From: Acidobacteriota bacterium
GTDB lineage: Bacteria > Acidobacteriota > Terriglobia > Acidiferrales > UBA7541
Direction of reading: 5' to 3'
NCBI GenBank assembly: GCA_003223215.1
Contig: QHYH01000089.1
Coordinates: 62,001 to 126,000 of the forward strand
DNA: 64,000 nt
A program made the translations under genes and the position numbers. Every line of letters begins with the position of its first letter. Positions within the stretch are counted from its first letter, which is position 1. The notes under the pieces were generated by a model that had not been told where the DNA came from, searched no databases, and saw only the letters and a program-made list of their open reading frames with translations. Shown in pieces: positions 44,588 to 54,920 of this stretch.

Positions 44588-46774
44588 TTAGTGTGCTTTC
44601 CTAGCGGGGAGAGTTGTGGCGGGCGCCCGCAAGAAAGTGTCAAAAAATTCCTCCACGCGATGCCACGCATCGCCGAGCACGTGCTCGCGGCTGAAATAAT
44701 GAAATTCGCCCGGGTACATCATAAACGAAACCAGGTCGCCCTTGCGCTTCTTCAGGGCCTCGTCGATGAGCCATACCGACTCGAGGAACGGCACGTTGAC
44801 GTCCGCCGTGCCGTGTAATACCAGCAACGGACGCTCCAGCCTGTCGATGTGCGAGATCGGCGAAGCCTTGGCATAGACATCCGGATGCTCTTCCGGAGTT
44901 CCGATGCGGCTTGCCGTCCAATCACCGTGGTAGGGGTCGGAATAATACATCACGTAATCCACGACTCCCGCAACGTCCACGCCGGCCCGGAACAGTGTCG
45001 GCTGGTCGGTCATGGCGATAAGCGTGAAAAATCCGCCGTAGCTCAAGCCCCACACGCCAATGCGGTTCGCGTCCACGTACGGCAGGCTCTTCAAATAATT
45101 CCCACCCATCCAGGCGTCTTTCGCGTCTTTCCCGCCCACGTCCATGTACACGCCGGTGCGCCAATCCCGGCCGTAACCGATGCTCCCGCGATAATCCGGT
45201 GCCAGGACCACGTACCCTTTCTCGAGAAAATACTGATGAATGCTGTAGTACACGGCATAGTTTCGCTGCACGTGCCAGCCGTCGTAATTCTGGTTCACGC
45301 CGTCGCCGTGAATCCACAAAATCGCGGGATGCTTCTTGCTGCGGTCGAGCTTCTTGGGCACAAAAAGCCAGGCCGGCACCTGCTGTCCATCCGGCCCCGG
45401 ATAATGCACGAACTGAGGCTCGACAAACCGCGTGCGGTCGATGTCCGCGGGCATGGAATCGGTCAGGCGGACAGGCTCGGCGCCTTCGCGCGCCGCAACG
45501 GTGTAGAGATCCGCGCTGTTGTGCGTATCGGTATGCTGATAGACCAGCCTTGCGTCGCCATCCGACCAGTGCGGTTCGATGTTCGTTCCGGCCGCCTCTT
45601 GGAGGTACGCAATCTTTGCCTGCGCGGGGTCGTCGCCGATCGTGGCGATGCCAATCCGGCGGTCCCCAGGGTGATCTTCCGTGTTCGCGTCGAACGCGAT
45701 GCGCGTGCTGTCGTGCGACCAGGCCGGGCGCCAGGCCTCAAACTTGCCCCTGGTGATCTGCGACGCGTTGCCGCCAGTTGATGGGATTACATACAGATGA
45801 TCCCAGCCGTCCTGATCGCTGAGGAACGCGATCCACTTGCCGTTCGGTGACGGCCAGGGCTGCGCTCCCGCCTCACCCCAATCGGGAATACTCCAGAATT
45901 TCTCTTCGTCGACTTCATGAACGGTTTTGACCGAACCGGTCGCGGCATCGGCAATGTAAATGAAATATTTCTTGAAGTCCTTCGATTCTCCATCGAAAAC
46001 CAGGCTCTTCGCGTCTATCCAGGCCAATCCTCCATATTCGCCGGGCGTATGGATCGGCACGGGTTTTCCTCCGTCGAGCTTCAGCGCGTACATTTGCCCG
46101 GGCACGTACTCCGAGACGCGATAAATGATTTTCGCGCCGGAGTACGCCGGAGATTCATCGTGATGAACGATCTTCGACCCGGCCGTATAAGCAACGGAGT
46201 TTCCATCCGGCGACCACACGATGCCGCGAATGCCCACATCATCGTGAGTGACGGTGGACTCTGCTCCATCAGAAAGCCAGCGCACGATCAGATCGCTCCC
46301 GTGCCGCGCGTTTTGGCCTTCTGCGCGGTTGCCGCGTACGAACGCCACGCGCTTGCCGTCAGGGGAAGGCACGAATCCACTGCCTTGATCCGGCTTGCTC
46401 CACGCTGGTTTGGCTTGCCCGCCTGCCGAGGGAACCTTCCACAAGTCTCCTTCGTGCACGAAATAAAGGCTTTCGCCGTCTGCGCTCCAGAACGCATCGG
46501 CGACTCCGCCTTCGGGAAACGATGTGAGAGCAACCGGCGCACCGCTGCCATCGGCGCTCGCCACATACAGATTCTTTATGTCCGCGCGGTCCCAGACAAA
46601 CGCCACATGCTTGTTGTCGGGTGACCATAGCGGGTCCGACGGATGCTTGATTTCGATCAGCTGCTCAATCGTGAGTGCAGGCTTGCGGCTCTCGCCCTGT
46701 GCCTCGAAATCGCTCGCGCCCGCCAGCGCCGCGAGGGCCACACATGCCCCGAGTACGTGCTTCCCTCTGCACAT
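44588..46774 (-). CDS. Exported S9 peptidase (dipeptidyl-peptidase IV type)
   Basis: A 728-residue prolyl-oligopeptidase-family enzyme. A signal peptide (about 25 residues, ending near the DFEAQ segment) is followed by a beta-propeller with blades such as SPDNKHVAFVWD, SADGESLYFVHE, SPDGKRVAFVRG and SPNGKWIAFLSD. The catalytic domain has the Ser in GVWGLSYGGFFTL, the Asp in LHGTADVNVP and the His in GEFHYFSREH. It should release dipeptides in the periplasm. The start is ATG 46774 with GAGGAGG; the frame extends upstream without family features. The TonB-type receptor lies just upstream, separated by a hairpin. Confidence 0.92.
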   Translation of the reverse strand: MCRGKHVLGACVALAALAGASDFEAQGESRKPALTIEQLIEIKHPSDPLWSPDNKHVAFVWDRADIKNLYVASADGSGAPVALTSFPEGGVADAFWSADGESLYFVHEGDLWKVPSAGGQAKPAWSKPDQGSGFVPSPDGKRVAFVRGNRAEGQNARHGSDLIVRWLSDGAESTVTHDDVGIRGIVWSPDGNSVAYTAGSKIVHHDESPAYSGAKIIYRVSEYVPGQMYALKLDGGKPVPIHTPGEYGGLAWIDAKSLVFDGESKDFKKYFIYIADAATGSVKTVHEVDEEKFWSIPDWGEAGAQPWPSPNGKWIAFLSDQDGWDHLYVIPSTGGNASQITRGKFEAWRPAWSHDSTRIAFDANTEDHPGDRRIGIATIGDDPAQAKIAYLQEAAGTNIEPHWSDGDARLVYQHTDTHNSADLYTVAAREGAEPVRLTDSMPADIDRTRFVEPQFVHYPGPDGQQVPAWLFVPKKLDRSKKHPAILWIHGDGVNQNYDGWHVQRNYAVYYSIHQYFLEKGYVVLAPDYRGSIGYGRDWRTGVYMDVGGKDAKDAWMGGNYLKSLPYVDANRIGVWGLSYGGFFTLIAMTDQPTLFRAGVDVAGVVDYVMYYSDPYHGDWTASRIGTPEEHPDVYAKASPISHIDRLERPLLVLHGTADVNVPFLESVWLIDEALKKRKGDLVSFMMYPGEFHYFSREHVLGDAWHRVEEFFDTFLRAPATTLPARKAH

Positions 46775-46854
46775 CGCGCCTCCTCTTGGTTCCGGAGTCC
46801 CGGCGAAGCGGAGTTTATGTGAAATGCGGACAGGCTGCCAGTGAAAGGAATCGA

Positions 46855-46882
46855 CGGGCGGGCGGAGCACGTCGCCCGCCCG
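46855..46882 (-). terminator. GC-rich hairpin between receptor and S9 peptidase genes
   Basis: Perfect ten-base arms CGGGCGGGCG and CGCCCGCCCG with an 8-nt loop. On the minus strand it is followed by a moderately T-rich stretch, so it may attenuate read-through from the receptor gene into the peptidase gene. Confidence 0.5.
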
Positions 46883-46928
46883 CCGATTAAAAAATTTCGG
46901 ATAACAATCCTGCCGCAGCCAGATCGCG

Positions 46929-49802
46929 CTAAAACGTAAAGCGCAGTCCAAACCGCGTTACGAAGGGATTGATGGCCAGTGCCGGCTTCAAATAGGATCC
47001 TCCGGAGGGAGGTGTGTACTGAGTCACCTGCGCGATGGTGGTTTGAGAGTTTGTCAAATTGAAGAAATCGACGACGGGCATAAGGCGCCAGCGGTCCTGG
47101 AAGACAAACTCACGGGAGAATCGCAGGTTCAATTGGTTCACGCTGGGCAAGCGCAGGATCCCTGCTGGTTGAAGAATGACGGTCTCACCGATCGGGACGC
47201 CTTGACCGTCTGGCACGGAAAAAGTCTCCGTTGGCTGGAGGGGGAAACCGGTATAGTGCTGAAAGTTGACGCTGGTAGCGAATTTCCAGGGTAGCTCGTA
47301 AGTGCTGTCCACCTTGAAGACATAGGTGGAGTCGAGATTCAGGTAGTTGTTTGTTCGGTTGATGTCATTGTTGGGATCGTTGAAATTGTCGCTGGTAGCT
47401 TGATCCGAGAAACCGCGTCCGAAAACGCCTTTCTGACGTTGAATGGTGAACCCACCCAGGATTTGCCACTTATGAGACAGACGCTTAACCGCGGTGAATT
47501 CTACGGCGTGGTAGGAGTTGTCATCCAGCTGCGGAAAGTTGGAGACCACGAGATTAAACCTTCCGTATTTTGTTGTATCGGCGGGTTGAAAACTATAGAG
47601 AGTCATCGGCTGGTTTGTGATCGGATTCATGATCGGGCTGCCGTTGAGCGAGGTGATGGGAACGTAGTCCGACTTCTGAACCGCAGCGTTCTCAATTCCA
47701 AACAGGTTCTTTTTCGTTCGGTAGTAATAGGTGGCTCCGACGCGAAGGTCGCGCCACAGCTGCTTTTCGTACCCGGCACTGGCTTCTTCCGAATAGGGGC
47801 GGCTCATGTTGCGGTTGATTTGCGCGGCGCCGGACGAGCCTACAGGCGTCGCCCCGGAGGGCAGCCATTCGCTTTGTTGCGGGATGTTATCGTGGTTCGA
47901 GTCATTCCACGGAAAAGATAGGGTAACCAGTCCGACGGGATTGGCGGTCTCCGCCAGGCCAGTTCCTTGCATGATGTAATAGATGCCGTAAGCAAAACGC
48001 AGCACCGAGTCTCCCTTGCCGGTGGGATCGAATGCAACTCCGATGCGTGGCGAGACGGTGTTCCAAGCCACCAGGTTTCCTGACGCCGGGAAGCTCGTAA
48101 CCTGGAAGAGTTGCGGGAAGGTCAGGTTGGGATCGGTCTTTTGCGCCGGGTAATAGGTAGTGAAACGGTCGTAGCGCACCCCCAAATTCAACGTGAGCCG
48201 TCGCTTGAGGTTCCAAGTGTCCTGCAGGTAGAAGCTGGTATCGCGAAAATAGTTTTTCTGAGTCGTCGGGGTGTTGTAAGCCACGACTTGGAAGGGTGCG
48301 GTGAAGGAGACCTTCGGACTACTGAAGATAGTGTTGATACCTTGATTCACCTTATAGATGTAAGAGTTGTAGCTGTCGCCCCATTCAAACCCAAATTGGA
48401 AATTGTGCGCGCCAGCCCAATTGGCTTTGTACCAAGAACCGCTTGCGGACCATTTGAGCACCCACGCCGGGTTTATAAATTCATAAGGGGCGGCGCCCGA
48501 TTCGGTCGAGGTTCCGATGTCTTGCAAATTAAGCCCGGTAGAGCCGTGCTGGTAACTCAGCGGGAAGACAATTTTGTTCCAACCGATGCGAAAATCCAGC
48601 AAGAAGTTATTGGTGATTTGACTGGTCCAAAGCCCCTGGAGAATGTAAGCCGGCTCAATCTGGAGCCAACTGGCGTCCTGCGTGACGAATTGATAGGAAG
48701 TGTCGCGCCGGAAAAAGCGGTTCTGCTCGTTGTAAAGCCAAATGAAACTGAACTTGTTCTTCGGATTAATCTGCCAATCGCTGCGCAAGTCCGTGTTGGT
48801 TTGATGGTTGATGTCCACGACGGGAACGCCCGCCTGGTTGGTTACGGCCAGTATCCGCTGGTTCAGGTCGTACCGGCGGTAAGAGCCAAACAGCCACCAT
48901 CTGTCCCTCATGATGGGTCCACCCAGGCTCGCCGAAGTATCTCGGGTCATGTTGAATGGCGAGCCCGTTGACACGGGCGATCCCTGGAACAGCGGCTGCT
49001 TTACTCCGGCTTGCGTGGCGGCGGTCAAATAATAAAGCGCCGCCTGACCATGCAGTTGATTCGACCCCGACTTCGTCACCATATTCATGTAAATGCCGCC
49101 GATGGGCACGGAAGCAGGGGCGTTGTCGGAGACAACCTGAAACTCATCGAACGAGTCGTGATTGGTATAAAACTGAGTGTAGCCGCCGCTCGCCCCCGGC
49201 CAGTTCAAATCGAGGCCGTTGAAGCTGTAAACCTGTTCTGCCTGGGTGCTTCCATGGATCTGCATCGCGGACTGCTGGTAGCTGTTGTTGCCGGCTACAT
49301 CGAAGGTGCTCGATGTTACCCCGGGCATTTGCGCGGCGGTGGACCACGGGTCGCGCCCGCTCGGAATGTCCTGCAACAAGGTCTGGTCAAACGTCGTTGA
49401 GGTTTGCACGCCCTGCAGGTCGACGACGTTTACGCCCTCGACGCGGACAACCTGGGTTACTTCTCCAACCTGGAGCTTCGCGTTGACCGTGGCCGTGAAG
49501 CCGGCGGTGAGCACAATGCCGGTTTCGCTGAAGCCCTTGAACCCCTTGGCGGCGACGGTGACCTCATAGGTCCCAAGCGGCAACAGGTCAAACAGATACG
49601 CGCCGTCCGCCCCCGTGCCTGTCGTGCGTTCCGCCATCAGCGAGGTGCTTTTGACCGTCACCGTGGCATTCGGCACGGCGGCTCCGGAGGAATCCGTTAC
49701 CATCCCCGCGATTTTTCCCGTGGTGGCAACTTGCCCGAATGTCGAACCTGACAGCAACATGAGAATCCCGAGAACGAACACCCATGGTCTCCGCTTCCTC
49801 AT
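46929..49802 (-). CDS. TonB-dependent receptor-like outer-membrane protein (second)
   Basis: A 957-residue outer-membrane protein of the same type as the one at 36448. After a signal peptide (about 1-25) comes the carboxypeptidase-regulatory domain (VTDSSGAAVPNATVTVKS, GAYLFDLLPLGTYEVTVA), then a plug-like region (LLQDIPSGRDPWSTAAQMPG) and a beta-barrel ending PFVTRFGLRFTF with a terminal aromatic. The start at 49802 has GAGGAGGGG; upstream frame residues are atypical. The S9 peptidase gene lies 154 nt downstream, suggesting import of peptides trimmed by that enzyme. The exact ligand is unknown. Confidence 0.9.
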   Translation of the reverse strand: MRKRRPWVFVLGILMLLSGSTFGQVATTGKIAGMVTDSSGAAVPNATVTVKSTSLMAERTTGTGADGAYLFDLLPLGTYEVTVAAKGFKGFSETGIVLTAGFTATVNAKLQVGEVTQVVRVEGVNVVDLQGVQTSTTFDQTLLQDIPSGRDPWSTAAQMPGVTSSTFDVAGNNSYQQSAMQIHGSTQAEQVYSFNGLDLNWPGASGGYTQFYTNHDSFDEFQVVSDNAPASVPIGGIYMNMVTKSGSNQLHGQAALYYLTAATQAGVKQPLFQGSPVSTGSPFNMTRDTSASLGGPIMRDRWWLFGSYRRYDLNQRILAVTNQAGVPVVDINHQTNTDLRSDWQINPKNKFSFIWLYNEQNRFFRRDTSYQFVTQDASWLQIEPAYILQGLWTSQITNNFLLDFRIGWNKIVFPLSYQHGSTGLNLQDIGTSTESGAAPYEFINPAWVLKWSASGSWYKANWAGAHNFQFGFEWGDSYNSYIYKVNQGINTIFSSPKVSFTAPFQVVAYNTPTTQKNYFRDTSFYLQDTWNLKRRLTLNLGVRYDRFTTYYPAQKTDPNLTFPQLFQVTSFPASGNLVAWNTVSPRIGVAFDPTGKGDSVLRFAYGIYYIMQGTGLAETANPVGLVTLSFPWNDSNHDNIPQQSEWLPSGATPVGSSGAAQINRNMSRPYSEEASAGYEKQLWRDLRVGATYYYRTKKNLFGIENAAVQKSDYVPITSLNGSPIMNPITNQPMTLYSFQPADTTKYGRFNLVVSNFPQLDDNSYHAVEFTAVKRLSHKWQILGGFTIQRQKGVFGRGFSDQATSDNFNDPNNDINRTNNYLNLDSTYVFKVDSTYELPWKFATSVNFQHYTGFPLQPTETFSVPDGQGVPIGETVILQPAGILRLPSVNQLNLRFSREFVFQDRWRLMPVVDFFNLTNSQTTIAQVTQYTPPSGGSYLKPALAINPFVTRFGLRFTF

Positions 49803-51052
49803 TTTCCCCTCCTCACATGCTTCCGATCGCAACTTCCCGGGTGTTTTTGAAGCCAGCCGAGGGCCCTCCTCGGAGACAGGAAAGCCTCGTCGGGCGTAGC
49901 GGGCTTCCCAGGATATTGCCGCAACGTAGGTTGCAAGAAAGCGGTAATAAGTCAACGGGAAAATCTAGATACAAAGATTCACTCACCCCGAGACTCCCCC
50001 ACGCTCCACTGCTCTACTCTGACGCGGGAATCGGCCAAAAGTGAGTTAAGGCGGATCTAAGGCCTTGAGAGCGCTTTTCGAGGAAAAGGCAAAGCCTTGT
50101 CTGTTAATCGTTTACCGTCATTATTGAGCTGGGCCGAACCGAGCTAGGTTGGCCGAGGTGCGCCCCGGAACCACTTAGGCTGCAAGCTCACCACCCGACC
50201 ACAGACGCGACAACCAGGGAAACCAGCTCTAGACCGACGTCGCCAACACACGTTTCTAAATTTTGTCCGTAAGCAAGCGATACGAATGAGCTAAAGTTTG
50301 GAACTCATTGGGCTTTGCCCGTAATGGACCCGGGCCGGAGCCAGGAGTTCCCTGCGAATTGCCCGCGCCCATTTCGGTCTTCGCGAAAGACCGCTACCAA
50401 ACGGATTGCGCCAGCCGACTTCGCGGACTCTCCGAGGATTCTCTGGATTTTCCAGGCAGGTAAATCCTCAATGAACTCATCGAGGATTTGCCCGTCGATG
50501 ATAATTTCGCCGAAGCAAATCGGCGTGCCACCAGTCAATTTTACATTCCGTCTCCGATCGCCGCTCGGCGCGAGAAGACGAACATCTGTGGTTCAACTCT
50601 TGCATCCAATTCACTGGCAGCTACTTAAAATCGCTAAGCAATTTGCTCGCTCTTTGGCACACTGCTTGCCCCTCTAAACGACAGTCCGCGCACGCGACGG
50701 CTGGCAGCCCGGGAGAAACGGTGCCACGGCGGCGCAGGTAATTCCACTACTTCGGCAGGCTTGCTACTGGCTGTCGAGTGGTAAGCGCTTCTGCGATTTA
50801 CTCCCTCCCAGTCGCCCGGTCCCCGGCAGGATGCTGAAGAACCATTGCTTGGGGGTTACGTTCTCCAAGCTTTGCGGATGGTACGCCCCAAACGGGTGAG
50901 CCGCGGGGTTCGCCGGCCCGGTTGCCTTCTTGCGTTGCCGAGCGAATCCCCAGGAGACTCGGGGAGTTTCGCCGCACCCTAGCGTCGCGTTTTTCAGCAC
51001 CGGTCAAAAAAGAGCTTTCTGGATGAGCTCACAACGTCGAGGTGTCTGAAAA
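49803..51052. other. Large intergenic region (1.25 kb)
   Basis: No convincing gene. A 77-codon minus-strand frame (50305-50538) with a TTG start is protein-like but unsupported. The plus strand contains a sigma-54 site at 50654. No tRNA or repeat was found. Confidence 0.5.
50654..50669 (+). promoter_or_regulatory. Sigma-54 (-24/-12) promoter
   Basis: TTGGCACACTGCTTGC carries the invariant GG and GC with exactly 10 nt between and matches YTGGCACR-N4-TTGC. The TPR gene starts 384 nt downstream on the same strand. No bacterial enhancer-binding protein gene is in the window. Confidence 0.55.
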
Positions 51053-52123
51053 ATGATTTCGCAACTCCGGAAGTTGAAAATTCGTATTGGTTCGTTCTTC
51101 CTTTTGTTTTCTTTTTTGACGGTCGCGTTGCTCGCTGAAACTTCTTCCGCTCGCGCGCAAGGCTCCTTTTTCGATGATCCCCTCACGCCATCCTTCGCAA
51201 GCCACACCGGAGCCATTGTGGGAACCGTATATCTAAACCGGAGCGCGGAAGCGGCCCCTCAAGTCGCCGTGAACATCCGTTCGCTCTCGTCAGGCACGAT
51301 TCGAACGGTGTTAACCGATTTTGGCGGCCATTTCGAAATTAATCAGATTCCGCAGGGAACCTACGAGGTCAGCTCATCGGAGCAGGGCCATGGGTTTGCC
51401 AGCACCATCGCGGAGGTCAATTTCTTTCCCGCGGAAGTCACTCTTTACCTCAGCTCGTCCATGCCCCCCGGAAGTGGCGCGAATCCTTATATCGTCTCGG
51501 TTCGAGAGCTGAAGATTCCGTCAAAGGCCCAGAACGAATACAACCGCGGCCTCGAACGTCTGGCCAAAAAAGATTTTGCCGCGAGCCTCGAGCACTTCAC
51601 CAAGGCCGCGGCAGTCTATCCCGGCTATTATGAAGCGATTTACCACATCGGCCTCGTCGAGTTGCGTTTGCAACATGAGGACAAGGCCATCGAAGCCTTC
51701 CAAAAGGCTATCGATCTGAGTGGCGGCCATTATGCCCACGCGCAGTTTGCCTACGGCCTGATCCTCTGCGACCGGCGGAAACCGGAGGAGGCCGAGCGCT
51801 TGATTCGCCGCGGACTCGATAGCGACCCAGACTCCCCGGAAGGACATCTTTTTCTGGGGATTGCGTTGCTCGACCAGAACCGCCTCGATGAGGCAGAAAA
51901 GAGTCTTCGGGAAGCTCTCCTTCGAAAGCCCCCTTACCCCAACGTCTATCTCGTGCTCGCAGACGTTCACGCGAAAAGAAAGGATTATCAGTCCCAGGTT
52001 CAGGACCTTGACGCCTACCTGAAGCTCGTTCCGTCGTCCGCCGCAAGCGCCGACGTTCGCAAGGTGCGCGACACCGCCAAGCGCCTCAGCTCCCCATCCG
52101 CGCCTGTAAGTTCTCCGAACTGA
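51053..52123 (+). CDS. Secreted TPR protein with carboxypeptidase-regulatory-like domain
   Basis: A 356-residue protein. A signal peptide (about 35 residues, ending SARAQ) is followed by a carboxypeptidase-regulatory-like domain (about 53-120; GAIVGTVYLNRSAEAAP, GHFEINQIPQGTYEV) and four to five TPR units from about residue 160 (NRGLERLAKKDFAASLEHF, IYHIGLVELRLQHEDKAIEAF, GLILCDRRKPEEAERLI, FLGIALLDQNRLDEAEKSL). It is probably a periplasmic scaffold. The regulatory domain resembles those of the two receptors, which hints at a shared system. A sigma-54 site lies far upstream. Confidence 0.8.
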   Translation: MISQLRKLKIRIGSFFLLFSFLTVALLAETSSARAQGSFFDDPLTPSFASHTGAIVGTVYLNRSAEAAPQVAVNIRSLSSGTIRTVLTDFGGHFEINQIPQGTYEVSSSEQGHGFASTIAEVNFFPAEVTLYLSSSMPPGSGANPYIVSVRELKIPSKAQNEYNRGLERLAKKDFAASLEHFTKAAAVYPGYYEAIYHIGLVELRLQHEDKAIEAFQKAIDLSGGHYAHAQFAYGLILCDRRKPEEAERLIRRGLDSDPDSPEGHLFLGIALLDQNRLDEAEKSLREALLRKPPYPNVYLVLADVHAKRKDYQSQVQDLDAYLKLVPSSAASADVRKVRDTAKRLSSPSAPVSSPN

Positions 52124-52187
52124 CGACGAACCATGACTCTTTTACCGATTGGCTAGGAACCCGAGGCTGTTTAAGGAAAGCCGCGCC

Positions 52188-54920
52188 TCACGCTTCTCGC
52201 AAAGCTAGGAGTGGATCGACTCGACTCGCGCTCCGCGCCGGCAGGTAGCACGCAACAAAAGCAACCGCGAGCAGCGCGAACGATGCGCCTCCCAGACTGA
52301 TCGGATCGCTCCCGCTTACGCCGTAGAGGAAGCGCGACAGCACGCGTCCCAGCAGGAGCGACAGCGCCATGCCCACGCCCACGCCGCTAGCCACAACCGT
52401 CATACCTTGACGTAGTACCAGGAGCGACACGCTTCCCTGGCCCGCGCCTAGCGCCATACGCACTCCGATTTCGCGCCGCCGCTGATTGACGGAATACGCC
52501 ATAATTCCGTATAGCCCCACCGAAGCGAGGCCCAGCGCCAGCAGTCCGAAAACACCGAGCAGGCCCACGCCAATCTTCGACCACCAAAGCGCCTGATCAA
52601 TCACCTTGGTCCCCGTGCGAATGTCTTCCACCGCCAGCGCGGGGTCGAGGCTGTGAATCTCTGCCGCAACGGCCGCCAGAACCGTCGATGGACTGCGTTC
52701 AGTTCTGGCATAAAGAATCATGCTGTCTGTGTAATGCTGCCGCAGCGGGATGTAAACGCACGCCTGCGGCGGCTCCCCGAGCGTCTGATAGTTCGTGGTT
52801 TTTACGACGCCGACAATCTCGAGGAACCCCTTGCCTTGAGGTAATTGGAAGCGTTTACCGAGTGCGTTTTGATTTGGCCAATACTTGGCGGCCATGGTCT
52901 CGTTGATGATGGTCACGGGCGTCGAAACGTCGCGATCGTTTTGCGTAAAGTCCCGGCCTTCCAGAAGCGGGATGCCCATCGTGGAAAAATAGTTGAGGTC
53001 CACCGTGTTTACGACGGCCGAGACGGCTTCGGATTTCTTGCGCGCCTCTTGCCCTTCGATCACGATGCCCGTCTCTTTGCGTCCCCACAGCGGCAGGTTC
53101 GACGCCCAGGAAACCGACCAGATGCCGGGAACCCTGCCAATGCGGTCAAGCACCTGTTTGTAAAACTGCTCCGTACGCACGCGATCGTACCCGGCTTGCC
53201 CGGGATAGAGCATGAACAGCGCCAAATGCTCCGTTTGGAAGCCGGGATCGATGACATACTCTCGCTCGATGCTTCGCAGGAAGAGGCCGGCGACCACCAG
53301 CAAAACAAGGGAAACCGCCACCTGCCCGGCCAGCAGCACGTTTGCCAGGCCGACCCGACCGCGGCTCCGTCCAGCGGTGCGCGTTTCCTCCTTCAATACT
53401 TCCGAGACTGAAACCCGCGAAGTTCGCAGTGCGGGCACAATGCCGAAGACGAGCCCGGTCAGTATGGCCACAGCAAATGCAAAAACGAACACACTCACGT
53501 TGAGTCTTAGATCCGCCAGGTTCTCGGCATATTCCGCGGGGCGCAACGATTCCAGAATGCGGCATCCTCCATAGCCGAATAAGAAGCCGAGGATGCCGCC
53601 AAAGAGGCCGAGCAGAACGCTCTCGGTCAGCAACTGGCGGATCAATCGCATGCGCCCGGCACCAAGCGAGATGCGGACCGCAATCTCCCGCCGGCGAACG
53701 CTCGAGCGGGCAAGAAGAAGATTGGCCACGTTGGAACAAGCGATGAGCAGCACCAATCCCACAATCGCCATCAGCAAAATTCCCCCAAACACCACCGGCT
53801 GCCGCTCCGGCCCATAGGCGGCCTCAAGCAAAGGCGTCACCGTAAGGATCTTCCCCTCATTCGCGCCGGGATCCTCCTTGCCTAGGGCCGCCCCCACAAT
53901 GCTCATCTCCGCTTGCGCCTGCGCACGGGTAACTCCTGGCTGAAGTCGGCCGATTCCAGTAAACAGAGGGAGTCCGCGATCATTCAGGGCACTTCGCTGC
54001 TCAGCCGGCAAGACTTGCTCGGCCATCATGGATGGAATCCAAAGATCAGGTCCAAAAACGGCGTAAACGCCCTTGAAACCTTTGGGCCCGACACCAATAA
54101 TCGTGAACGGCGTTTCGTCGAGCATGATCCTTTGCCCGAGAATATCGGAAACTCCAGCGAAGCGGTTTTGCCACGCCGTATAGCCGAGCACGACCACGGG
54201 AGCAGCGCCTGGCGAGCGATCCTCGCCGGGAAGAAAGAACCGTCCCAGGAACGGATGAATGCCAAGGGTATCGAAGTAATTCGCGGTCACGATTTCCGCG
54301 AAAATCCGGTGCGGCTCGCCCTTGTCGGTCATGGTGACCGCCAGGGGATAGGAATGCCCGGCAAGGCTCCGGAACGCGCGCGTCCGCTCCCGGATCTCTT
54401 TGAGATTCAAGTAAGAAATGGCCTGCAAGTCGCCTGACTGGGCCGTCTTGTTGACTTGCGTCGTGTTGACCGCCGCAAGCGTAGAGATTTTCTCAACGGG
54501 AAGGGGGTTCAGGATCAGCGAGTCCACCACCGTAAAGACCGCGGTGTTCGCCCCGATGCCGAGAGCCAGCGTTAGCACCGCAACGGCACTGAAGCCAGGG
54601 CTTTTGCGCAGCATGCGTAGGGCAAAGTGCAGGTCTTTCGCAAAATCCGAAAACAGGTGTCCGCCCGGAGTCGCCCCCTCGACGACGGAACCGCGCTCCG
54701 GGGTCCTCTCAGAGGCCTCGAGTTCCGGGACGAAATCTCCCCAGTCGATTTCCCCGAGCACTTCTCGCAAGACCTCTTTTTGCCCCGCTCCCTGCCGAGC
54801 GAGCTCGTCGTACCTTTGTTGAAGATGATCGGAAAGCTCCTCGATGATTTCCGCTTCCCGTTCCGGCCCGAGATTCAGTCCTGCCAGATGTTTCCTGATT
54901 TCACGCATCCATTCAGGCAT
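52188..54920 (-). CDS. ADOP-type ABC transporter permease (first)
   Basis: A 910-residue acidobacterial duplicated orphan permease. Order: short cytoplasmic prefix domain (about 1-70; IIEELSDHLQQRYDELARQ), membrane segment (VAVLTLALGIGANTAVF), periplasmic MacB-type core, FtsX domain (VGLVLLIACSNVANLLLAR, RREIAVRISLGAGRMRL), second MacB core and second FtsX domain (REIGVRMALGAGQGSV), ending DPLLALREA. No ATPase is encoded beside it. Function probably export or sensing; unproven. It begins at 54920, overlapping the PadR stop by 8 nt, which indicates translational coupling. Confidence 0.92.
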   Translation of the reverse strand: MPEWMREIRKHLAGLNLGPEREAEIIEELSDHLQQRYDELARQGAGQKEVLREVLGEIDWGDFVPELEASERTPERGSVVEGATPGGHLFSDFAKDLHFALRMLRKSPGFSAVAVLTLALGIGANTAVFTVVDSLILNPLPVEKISTLAAVNTTQVNKTAQSGDLQAISYLNLKEIRERTRAFRSLAGHSYPLAVTMTDKGEPHRIFAEIVTANYFDTLGIHPFLGRFFLPGEDRSPGAAPVVVLGYTAWQNRFAGVSDILGQRIMLDETPFTIIGVGPKGFKGVYAVFGPDLWIPSMMAEQVLPAEQRSALNDRGLPLFTGIGRLQPGVTRAQAQAEMSIVGAALGKEDPGANEGKILTVTPLLEAAYGPERQPVVFGGILLMAIVGLVLLIACSNVANLLLARSSVRRREIAVRISLGAGRMRLIRQLLTESVLLGLFGGILGFLFGYGGCRILESLRPAEYAENLADLRLNVSVFVFAFAVAILTGLVFGIVPALRTSRVSVSEVLKEETRTAGRSRGRVGLANVLLAGQVAVSLVLLVVAGLFLRSIEREYVIDPGFQTEHLALFMLYPGQAGYDRVRTEQFYKQVLDRIGRVPGIWSVSWASNLPLWGRKETGIVIEGQEARKKSEAVSAVVNTVDLNYFSTMGIPLLEGRDFTQNDRDVSTPVTIINETMAAKYWPNQNALGKRFQLPQGKGFLEIVGVVKTTNYQTLGEPPQACVYIPLRQHYTDSMILYARTERSPSTVLAAVAAEIHSLDPALAVEDIRTGTKVIDQALWWSKIGVGLLGVFGLLALGLASVGLYGIMAYSVNQRRREIGVRMALGAGQGSVSLLVLRQGMTVVASGVGVGMALSLLLGRVLSRFLYGVSGSDPISLGGASFALLAVAFVACYLPARSASRVDPLLALREA

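Noticed and set aside
44849-45781. 310-codon plus-strand open frame
   Set aside because: Antisense to the S9 peptidase and without recognisable domains.
50305-50538. 77-codon minus-strand frame in the large gap
   Set aside because: Protein-like composition, but a TTG start with a poorly spaced ribosome-binding site and no recognisable domain.
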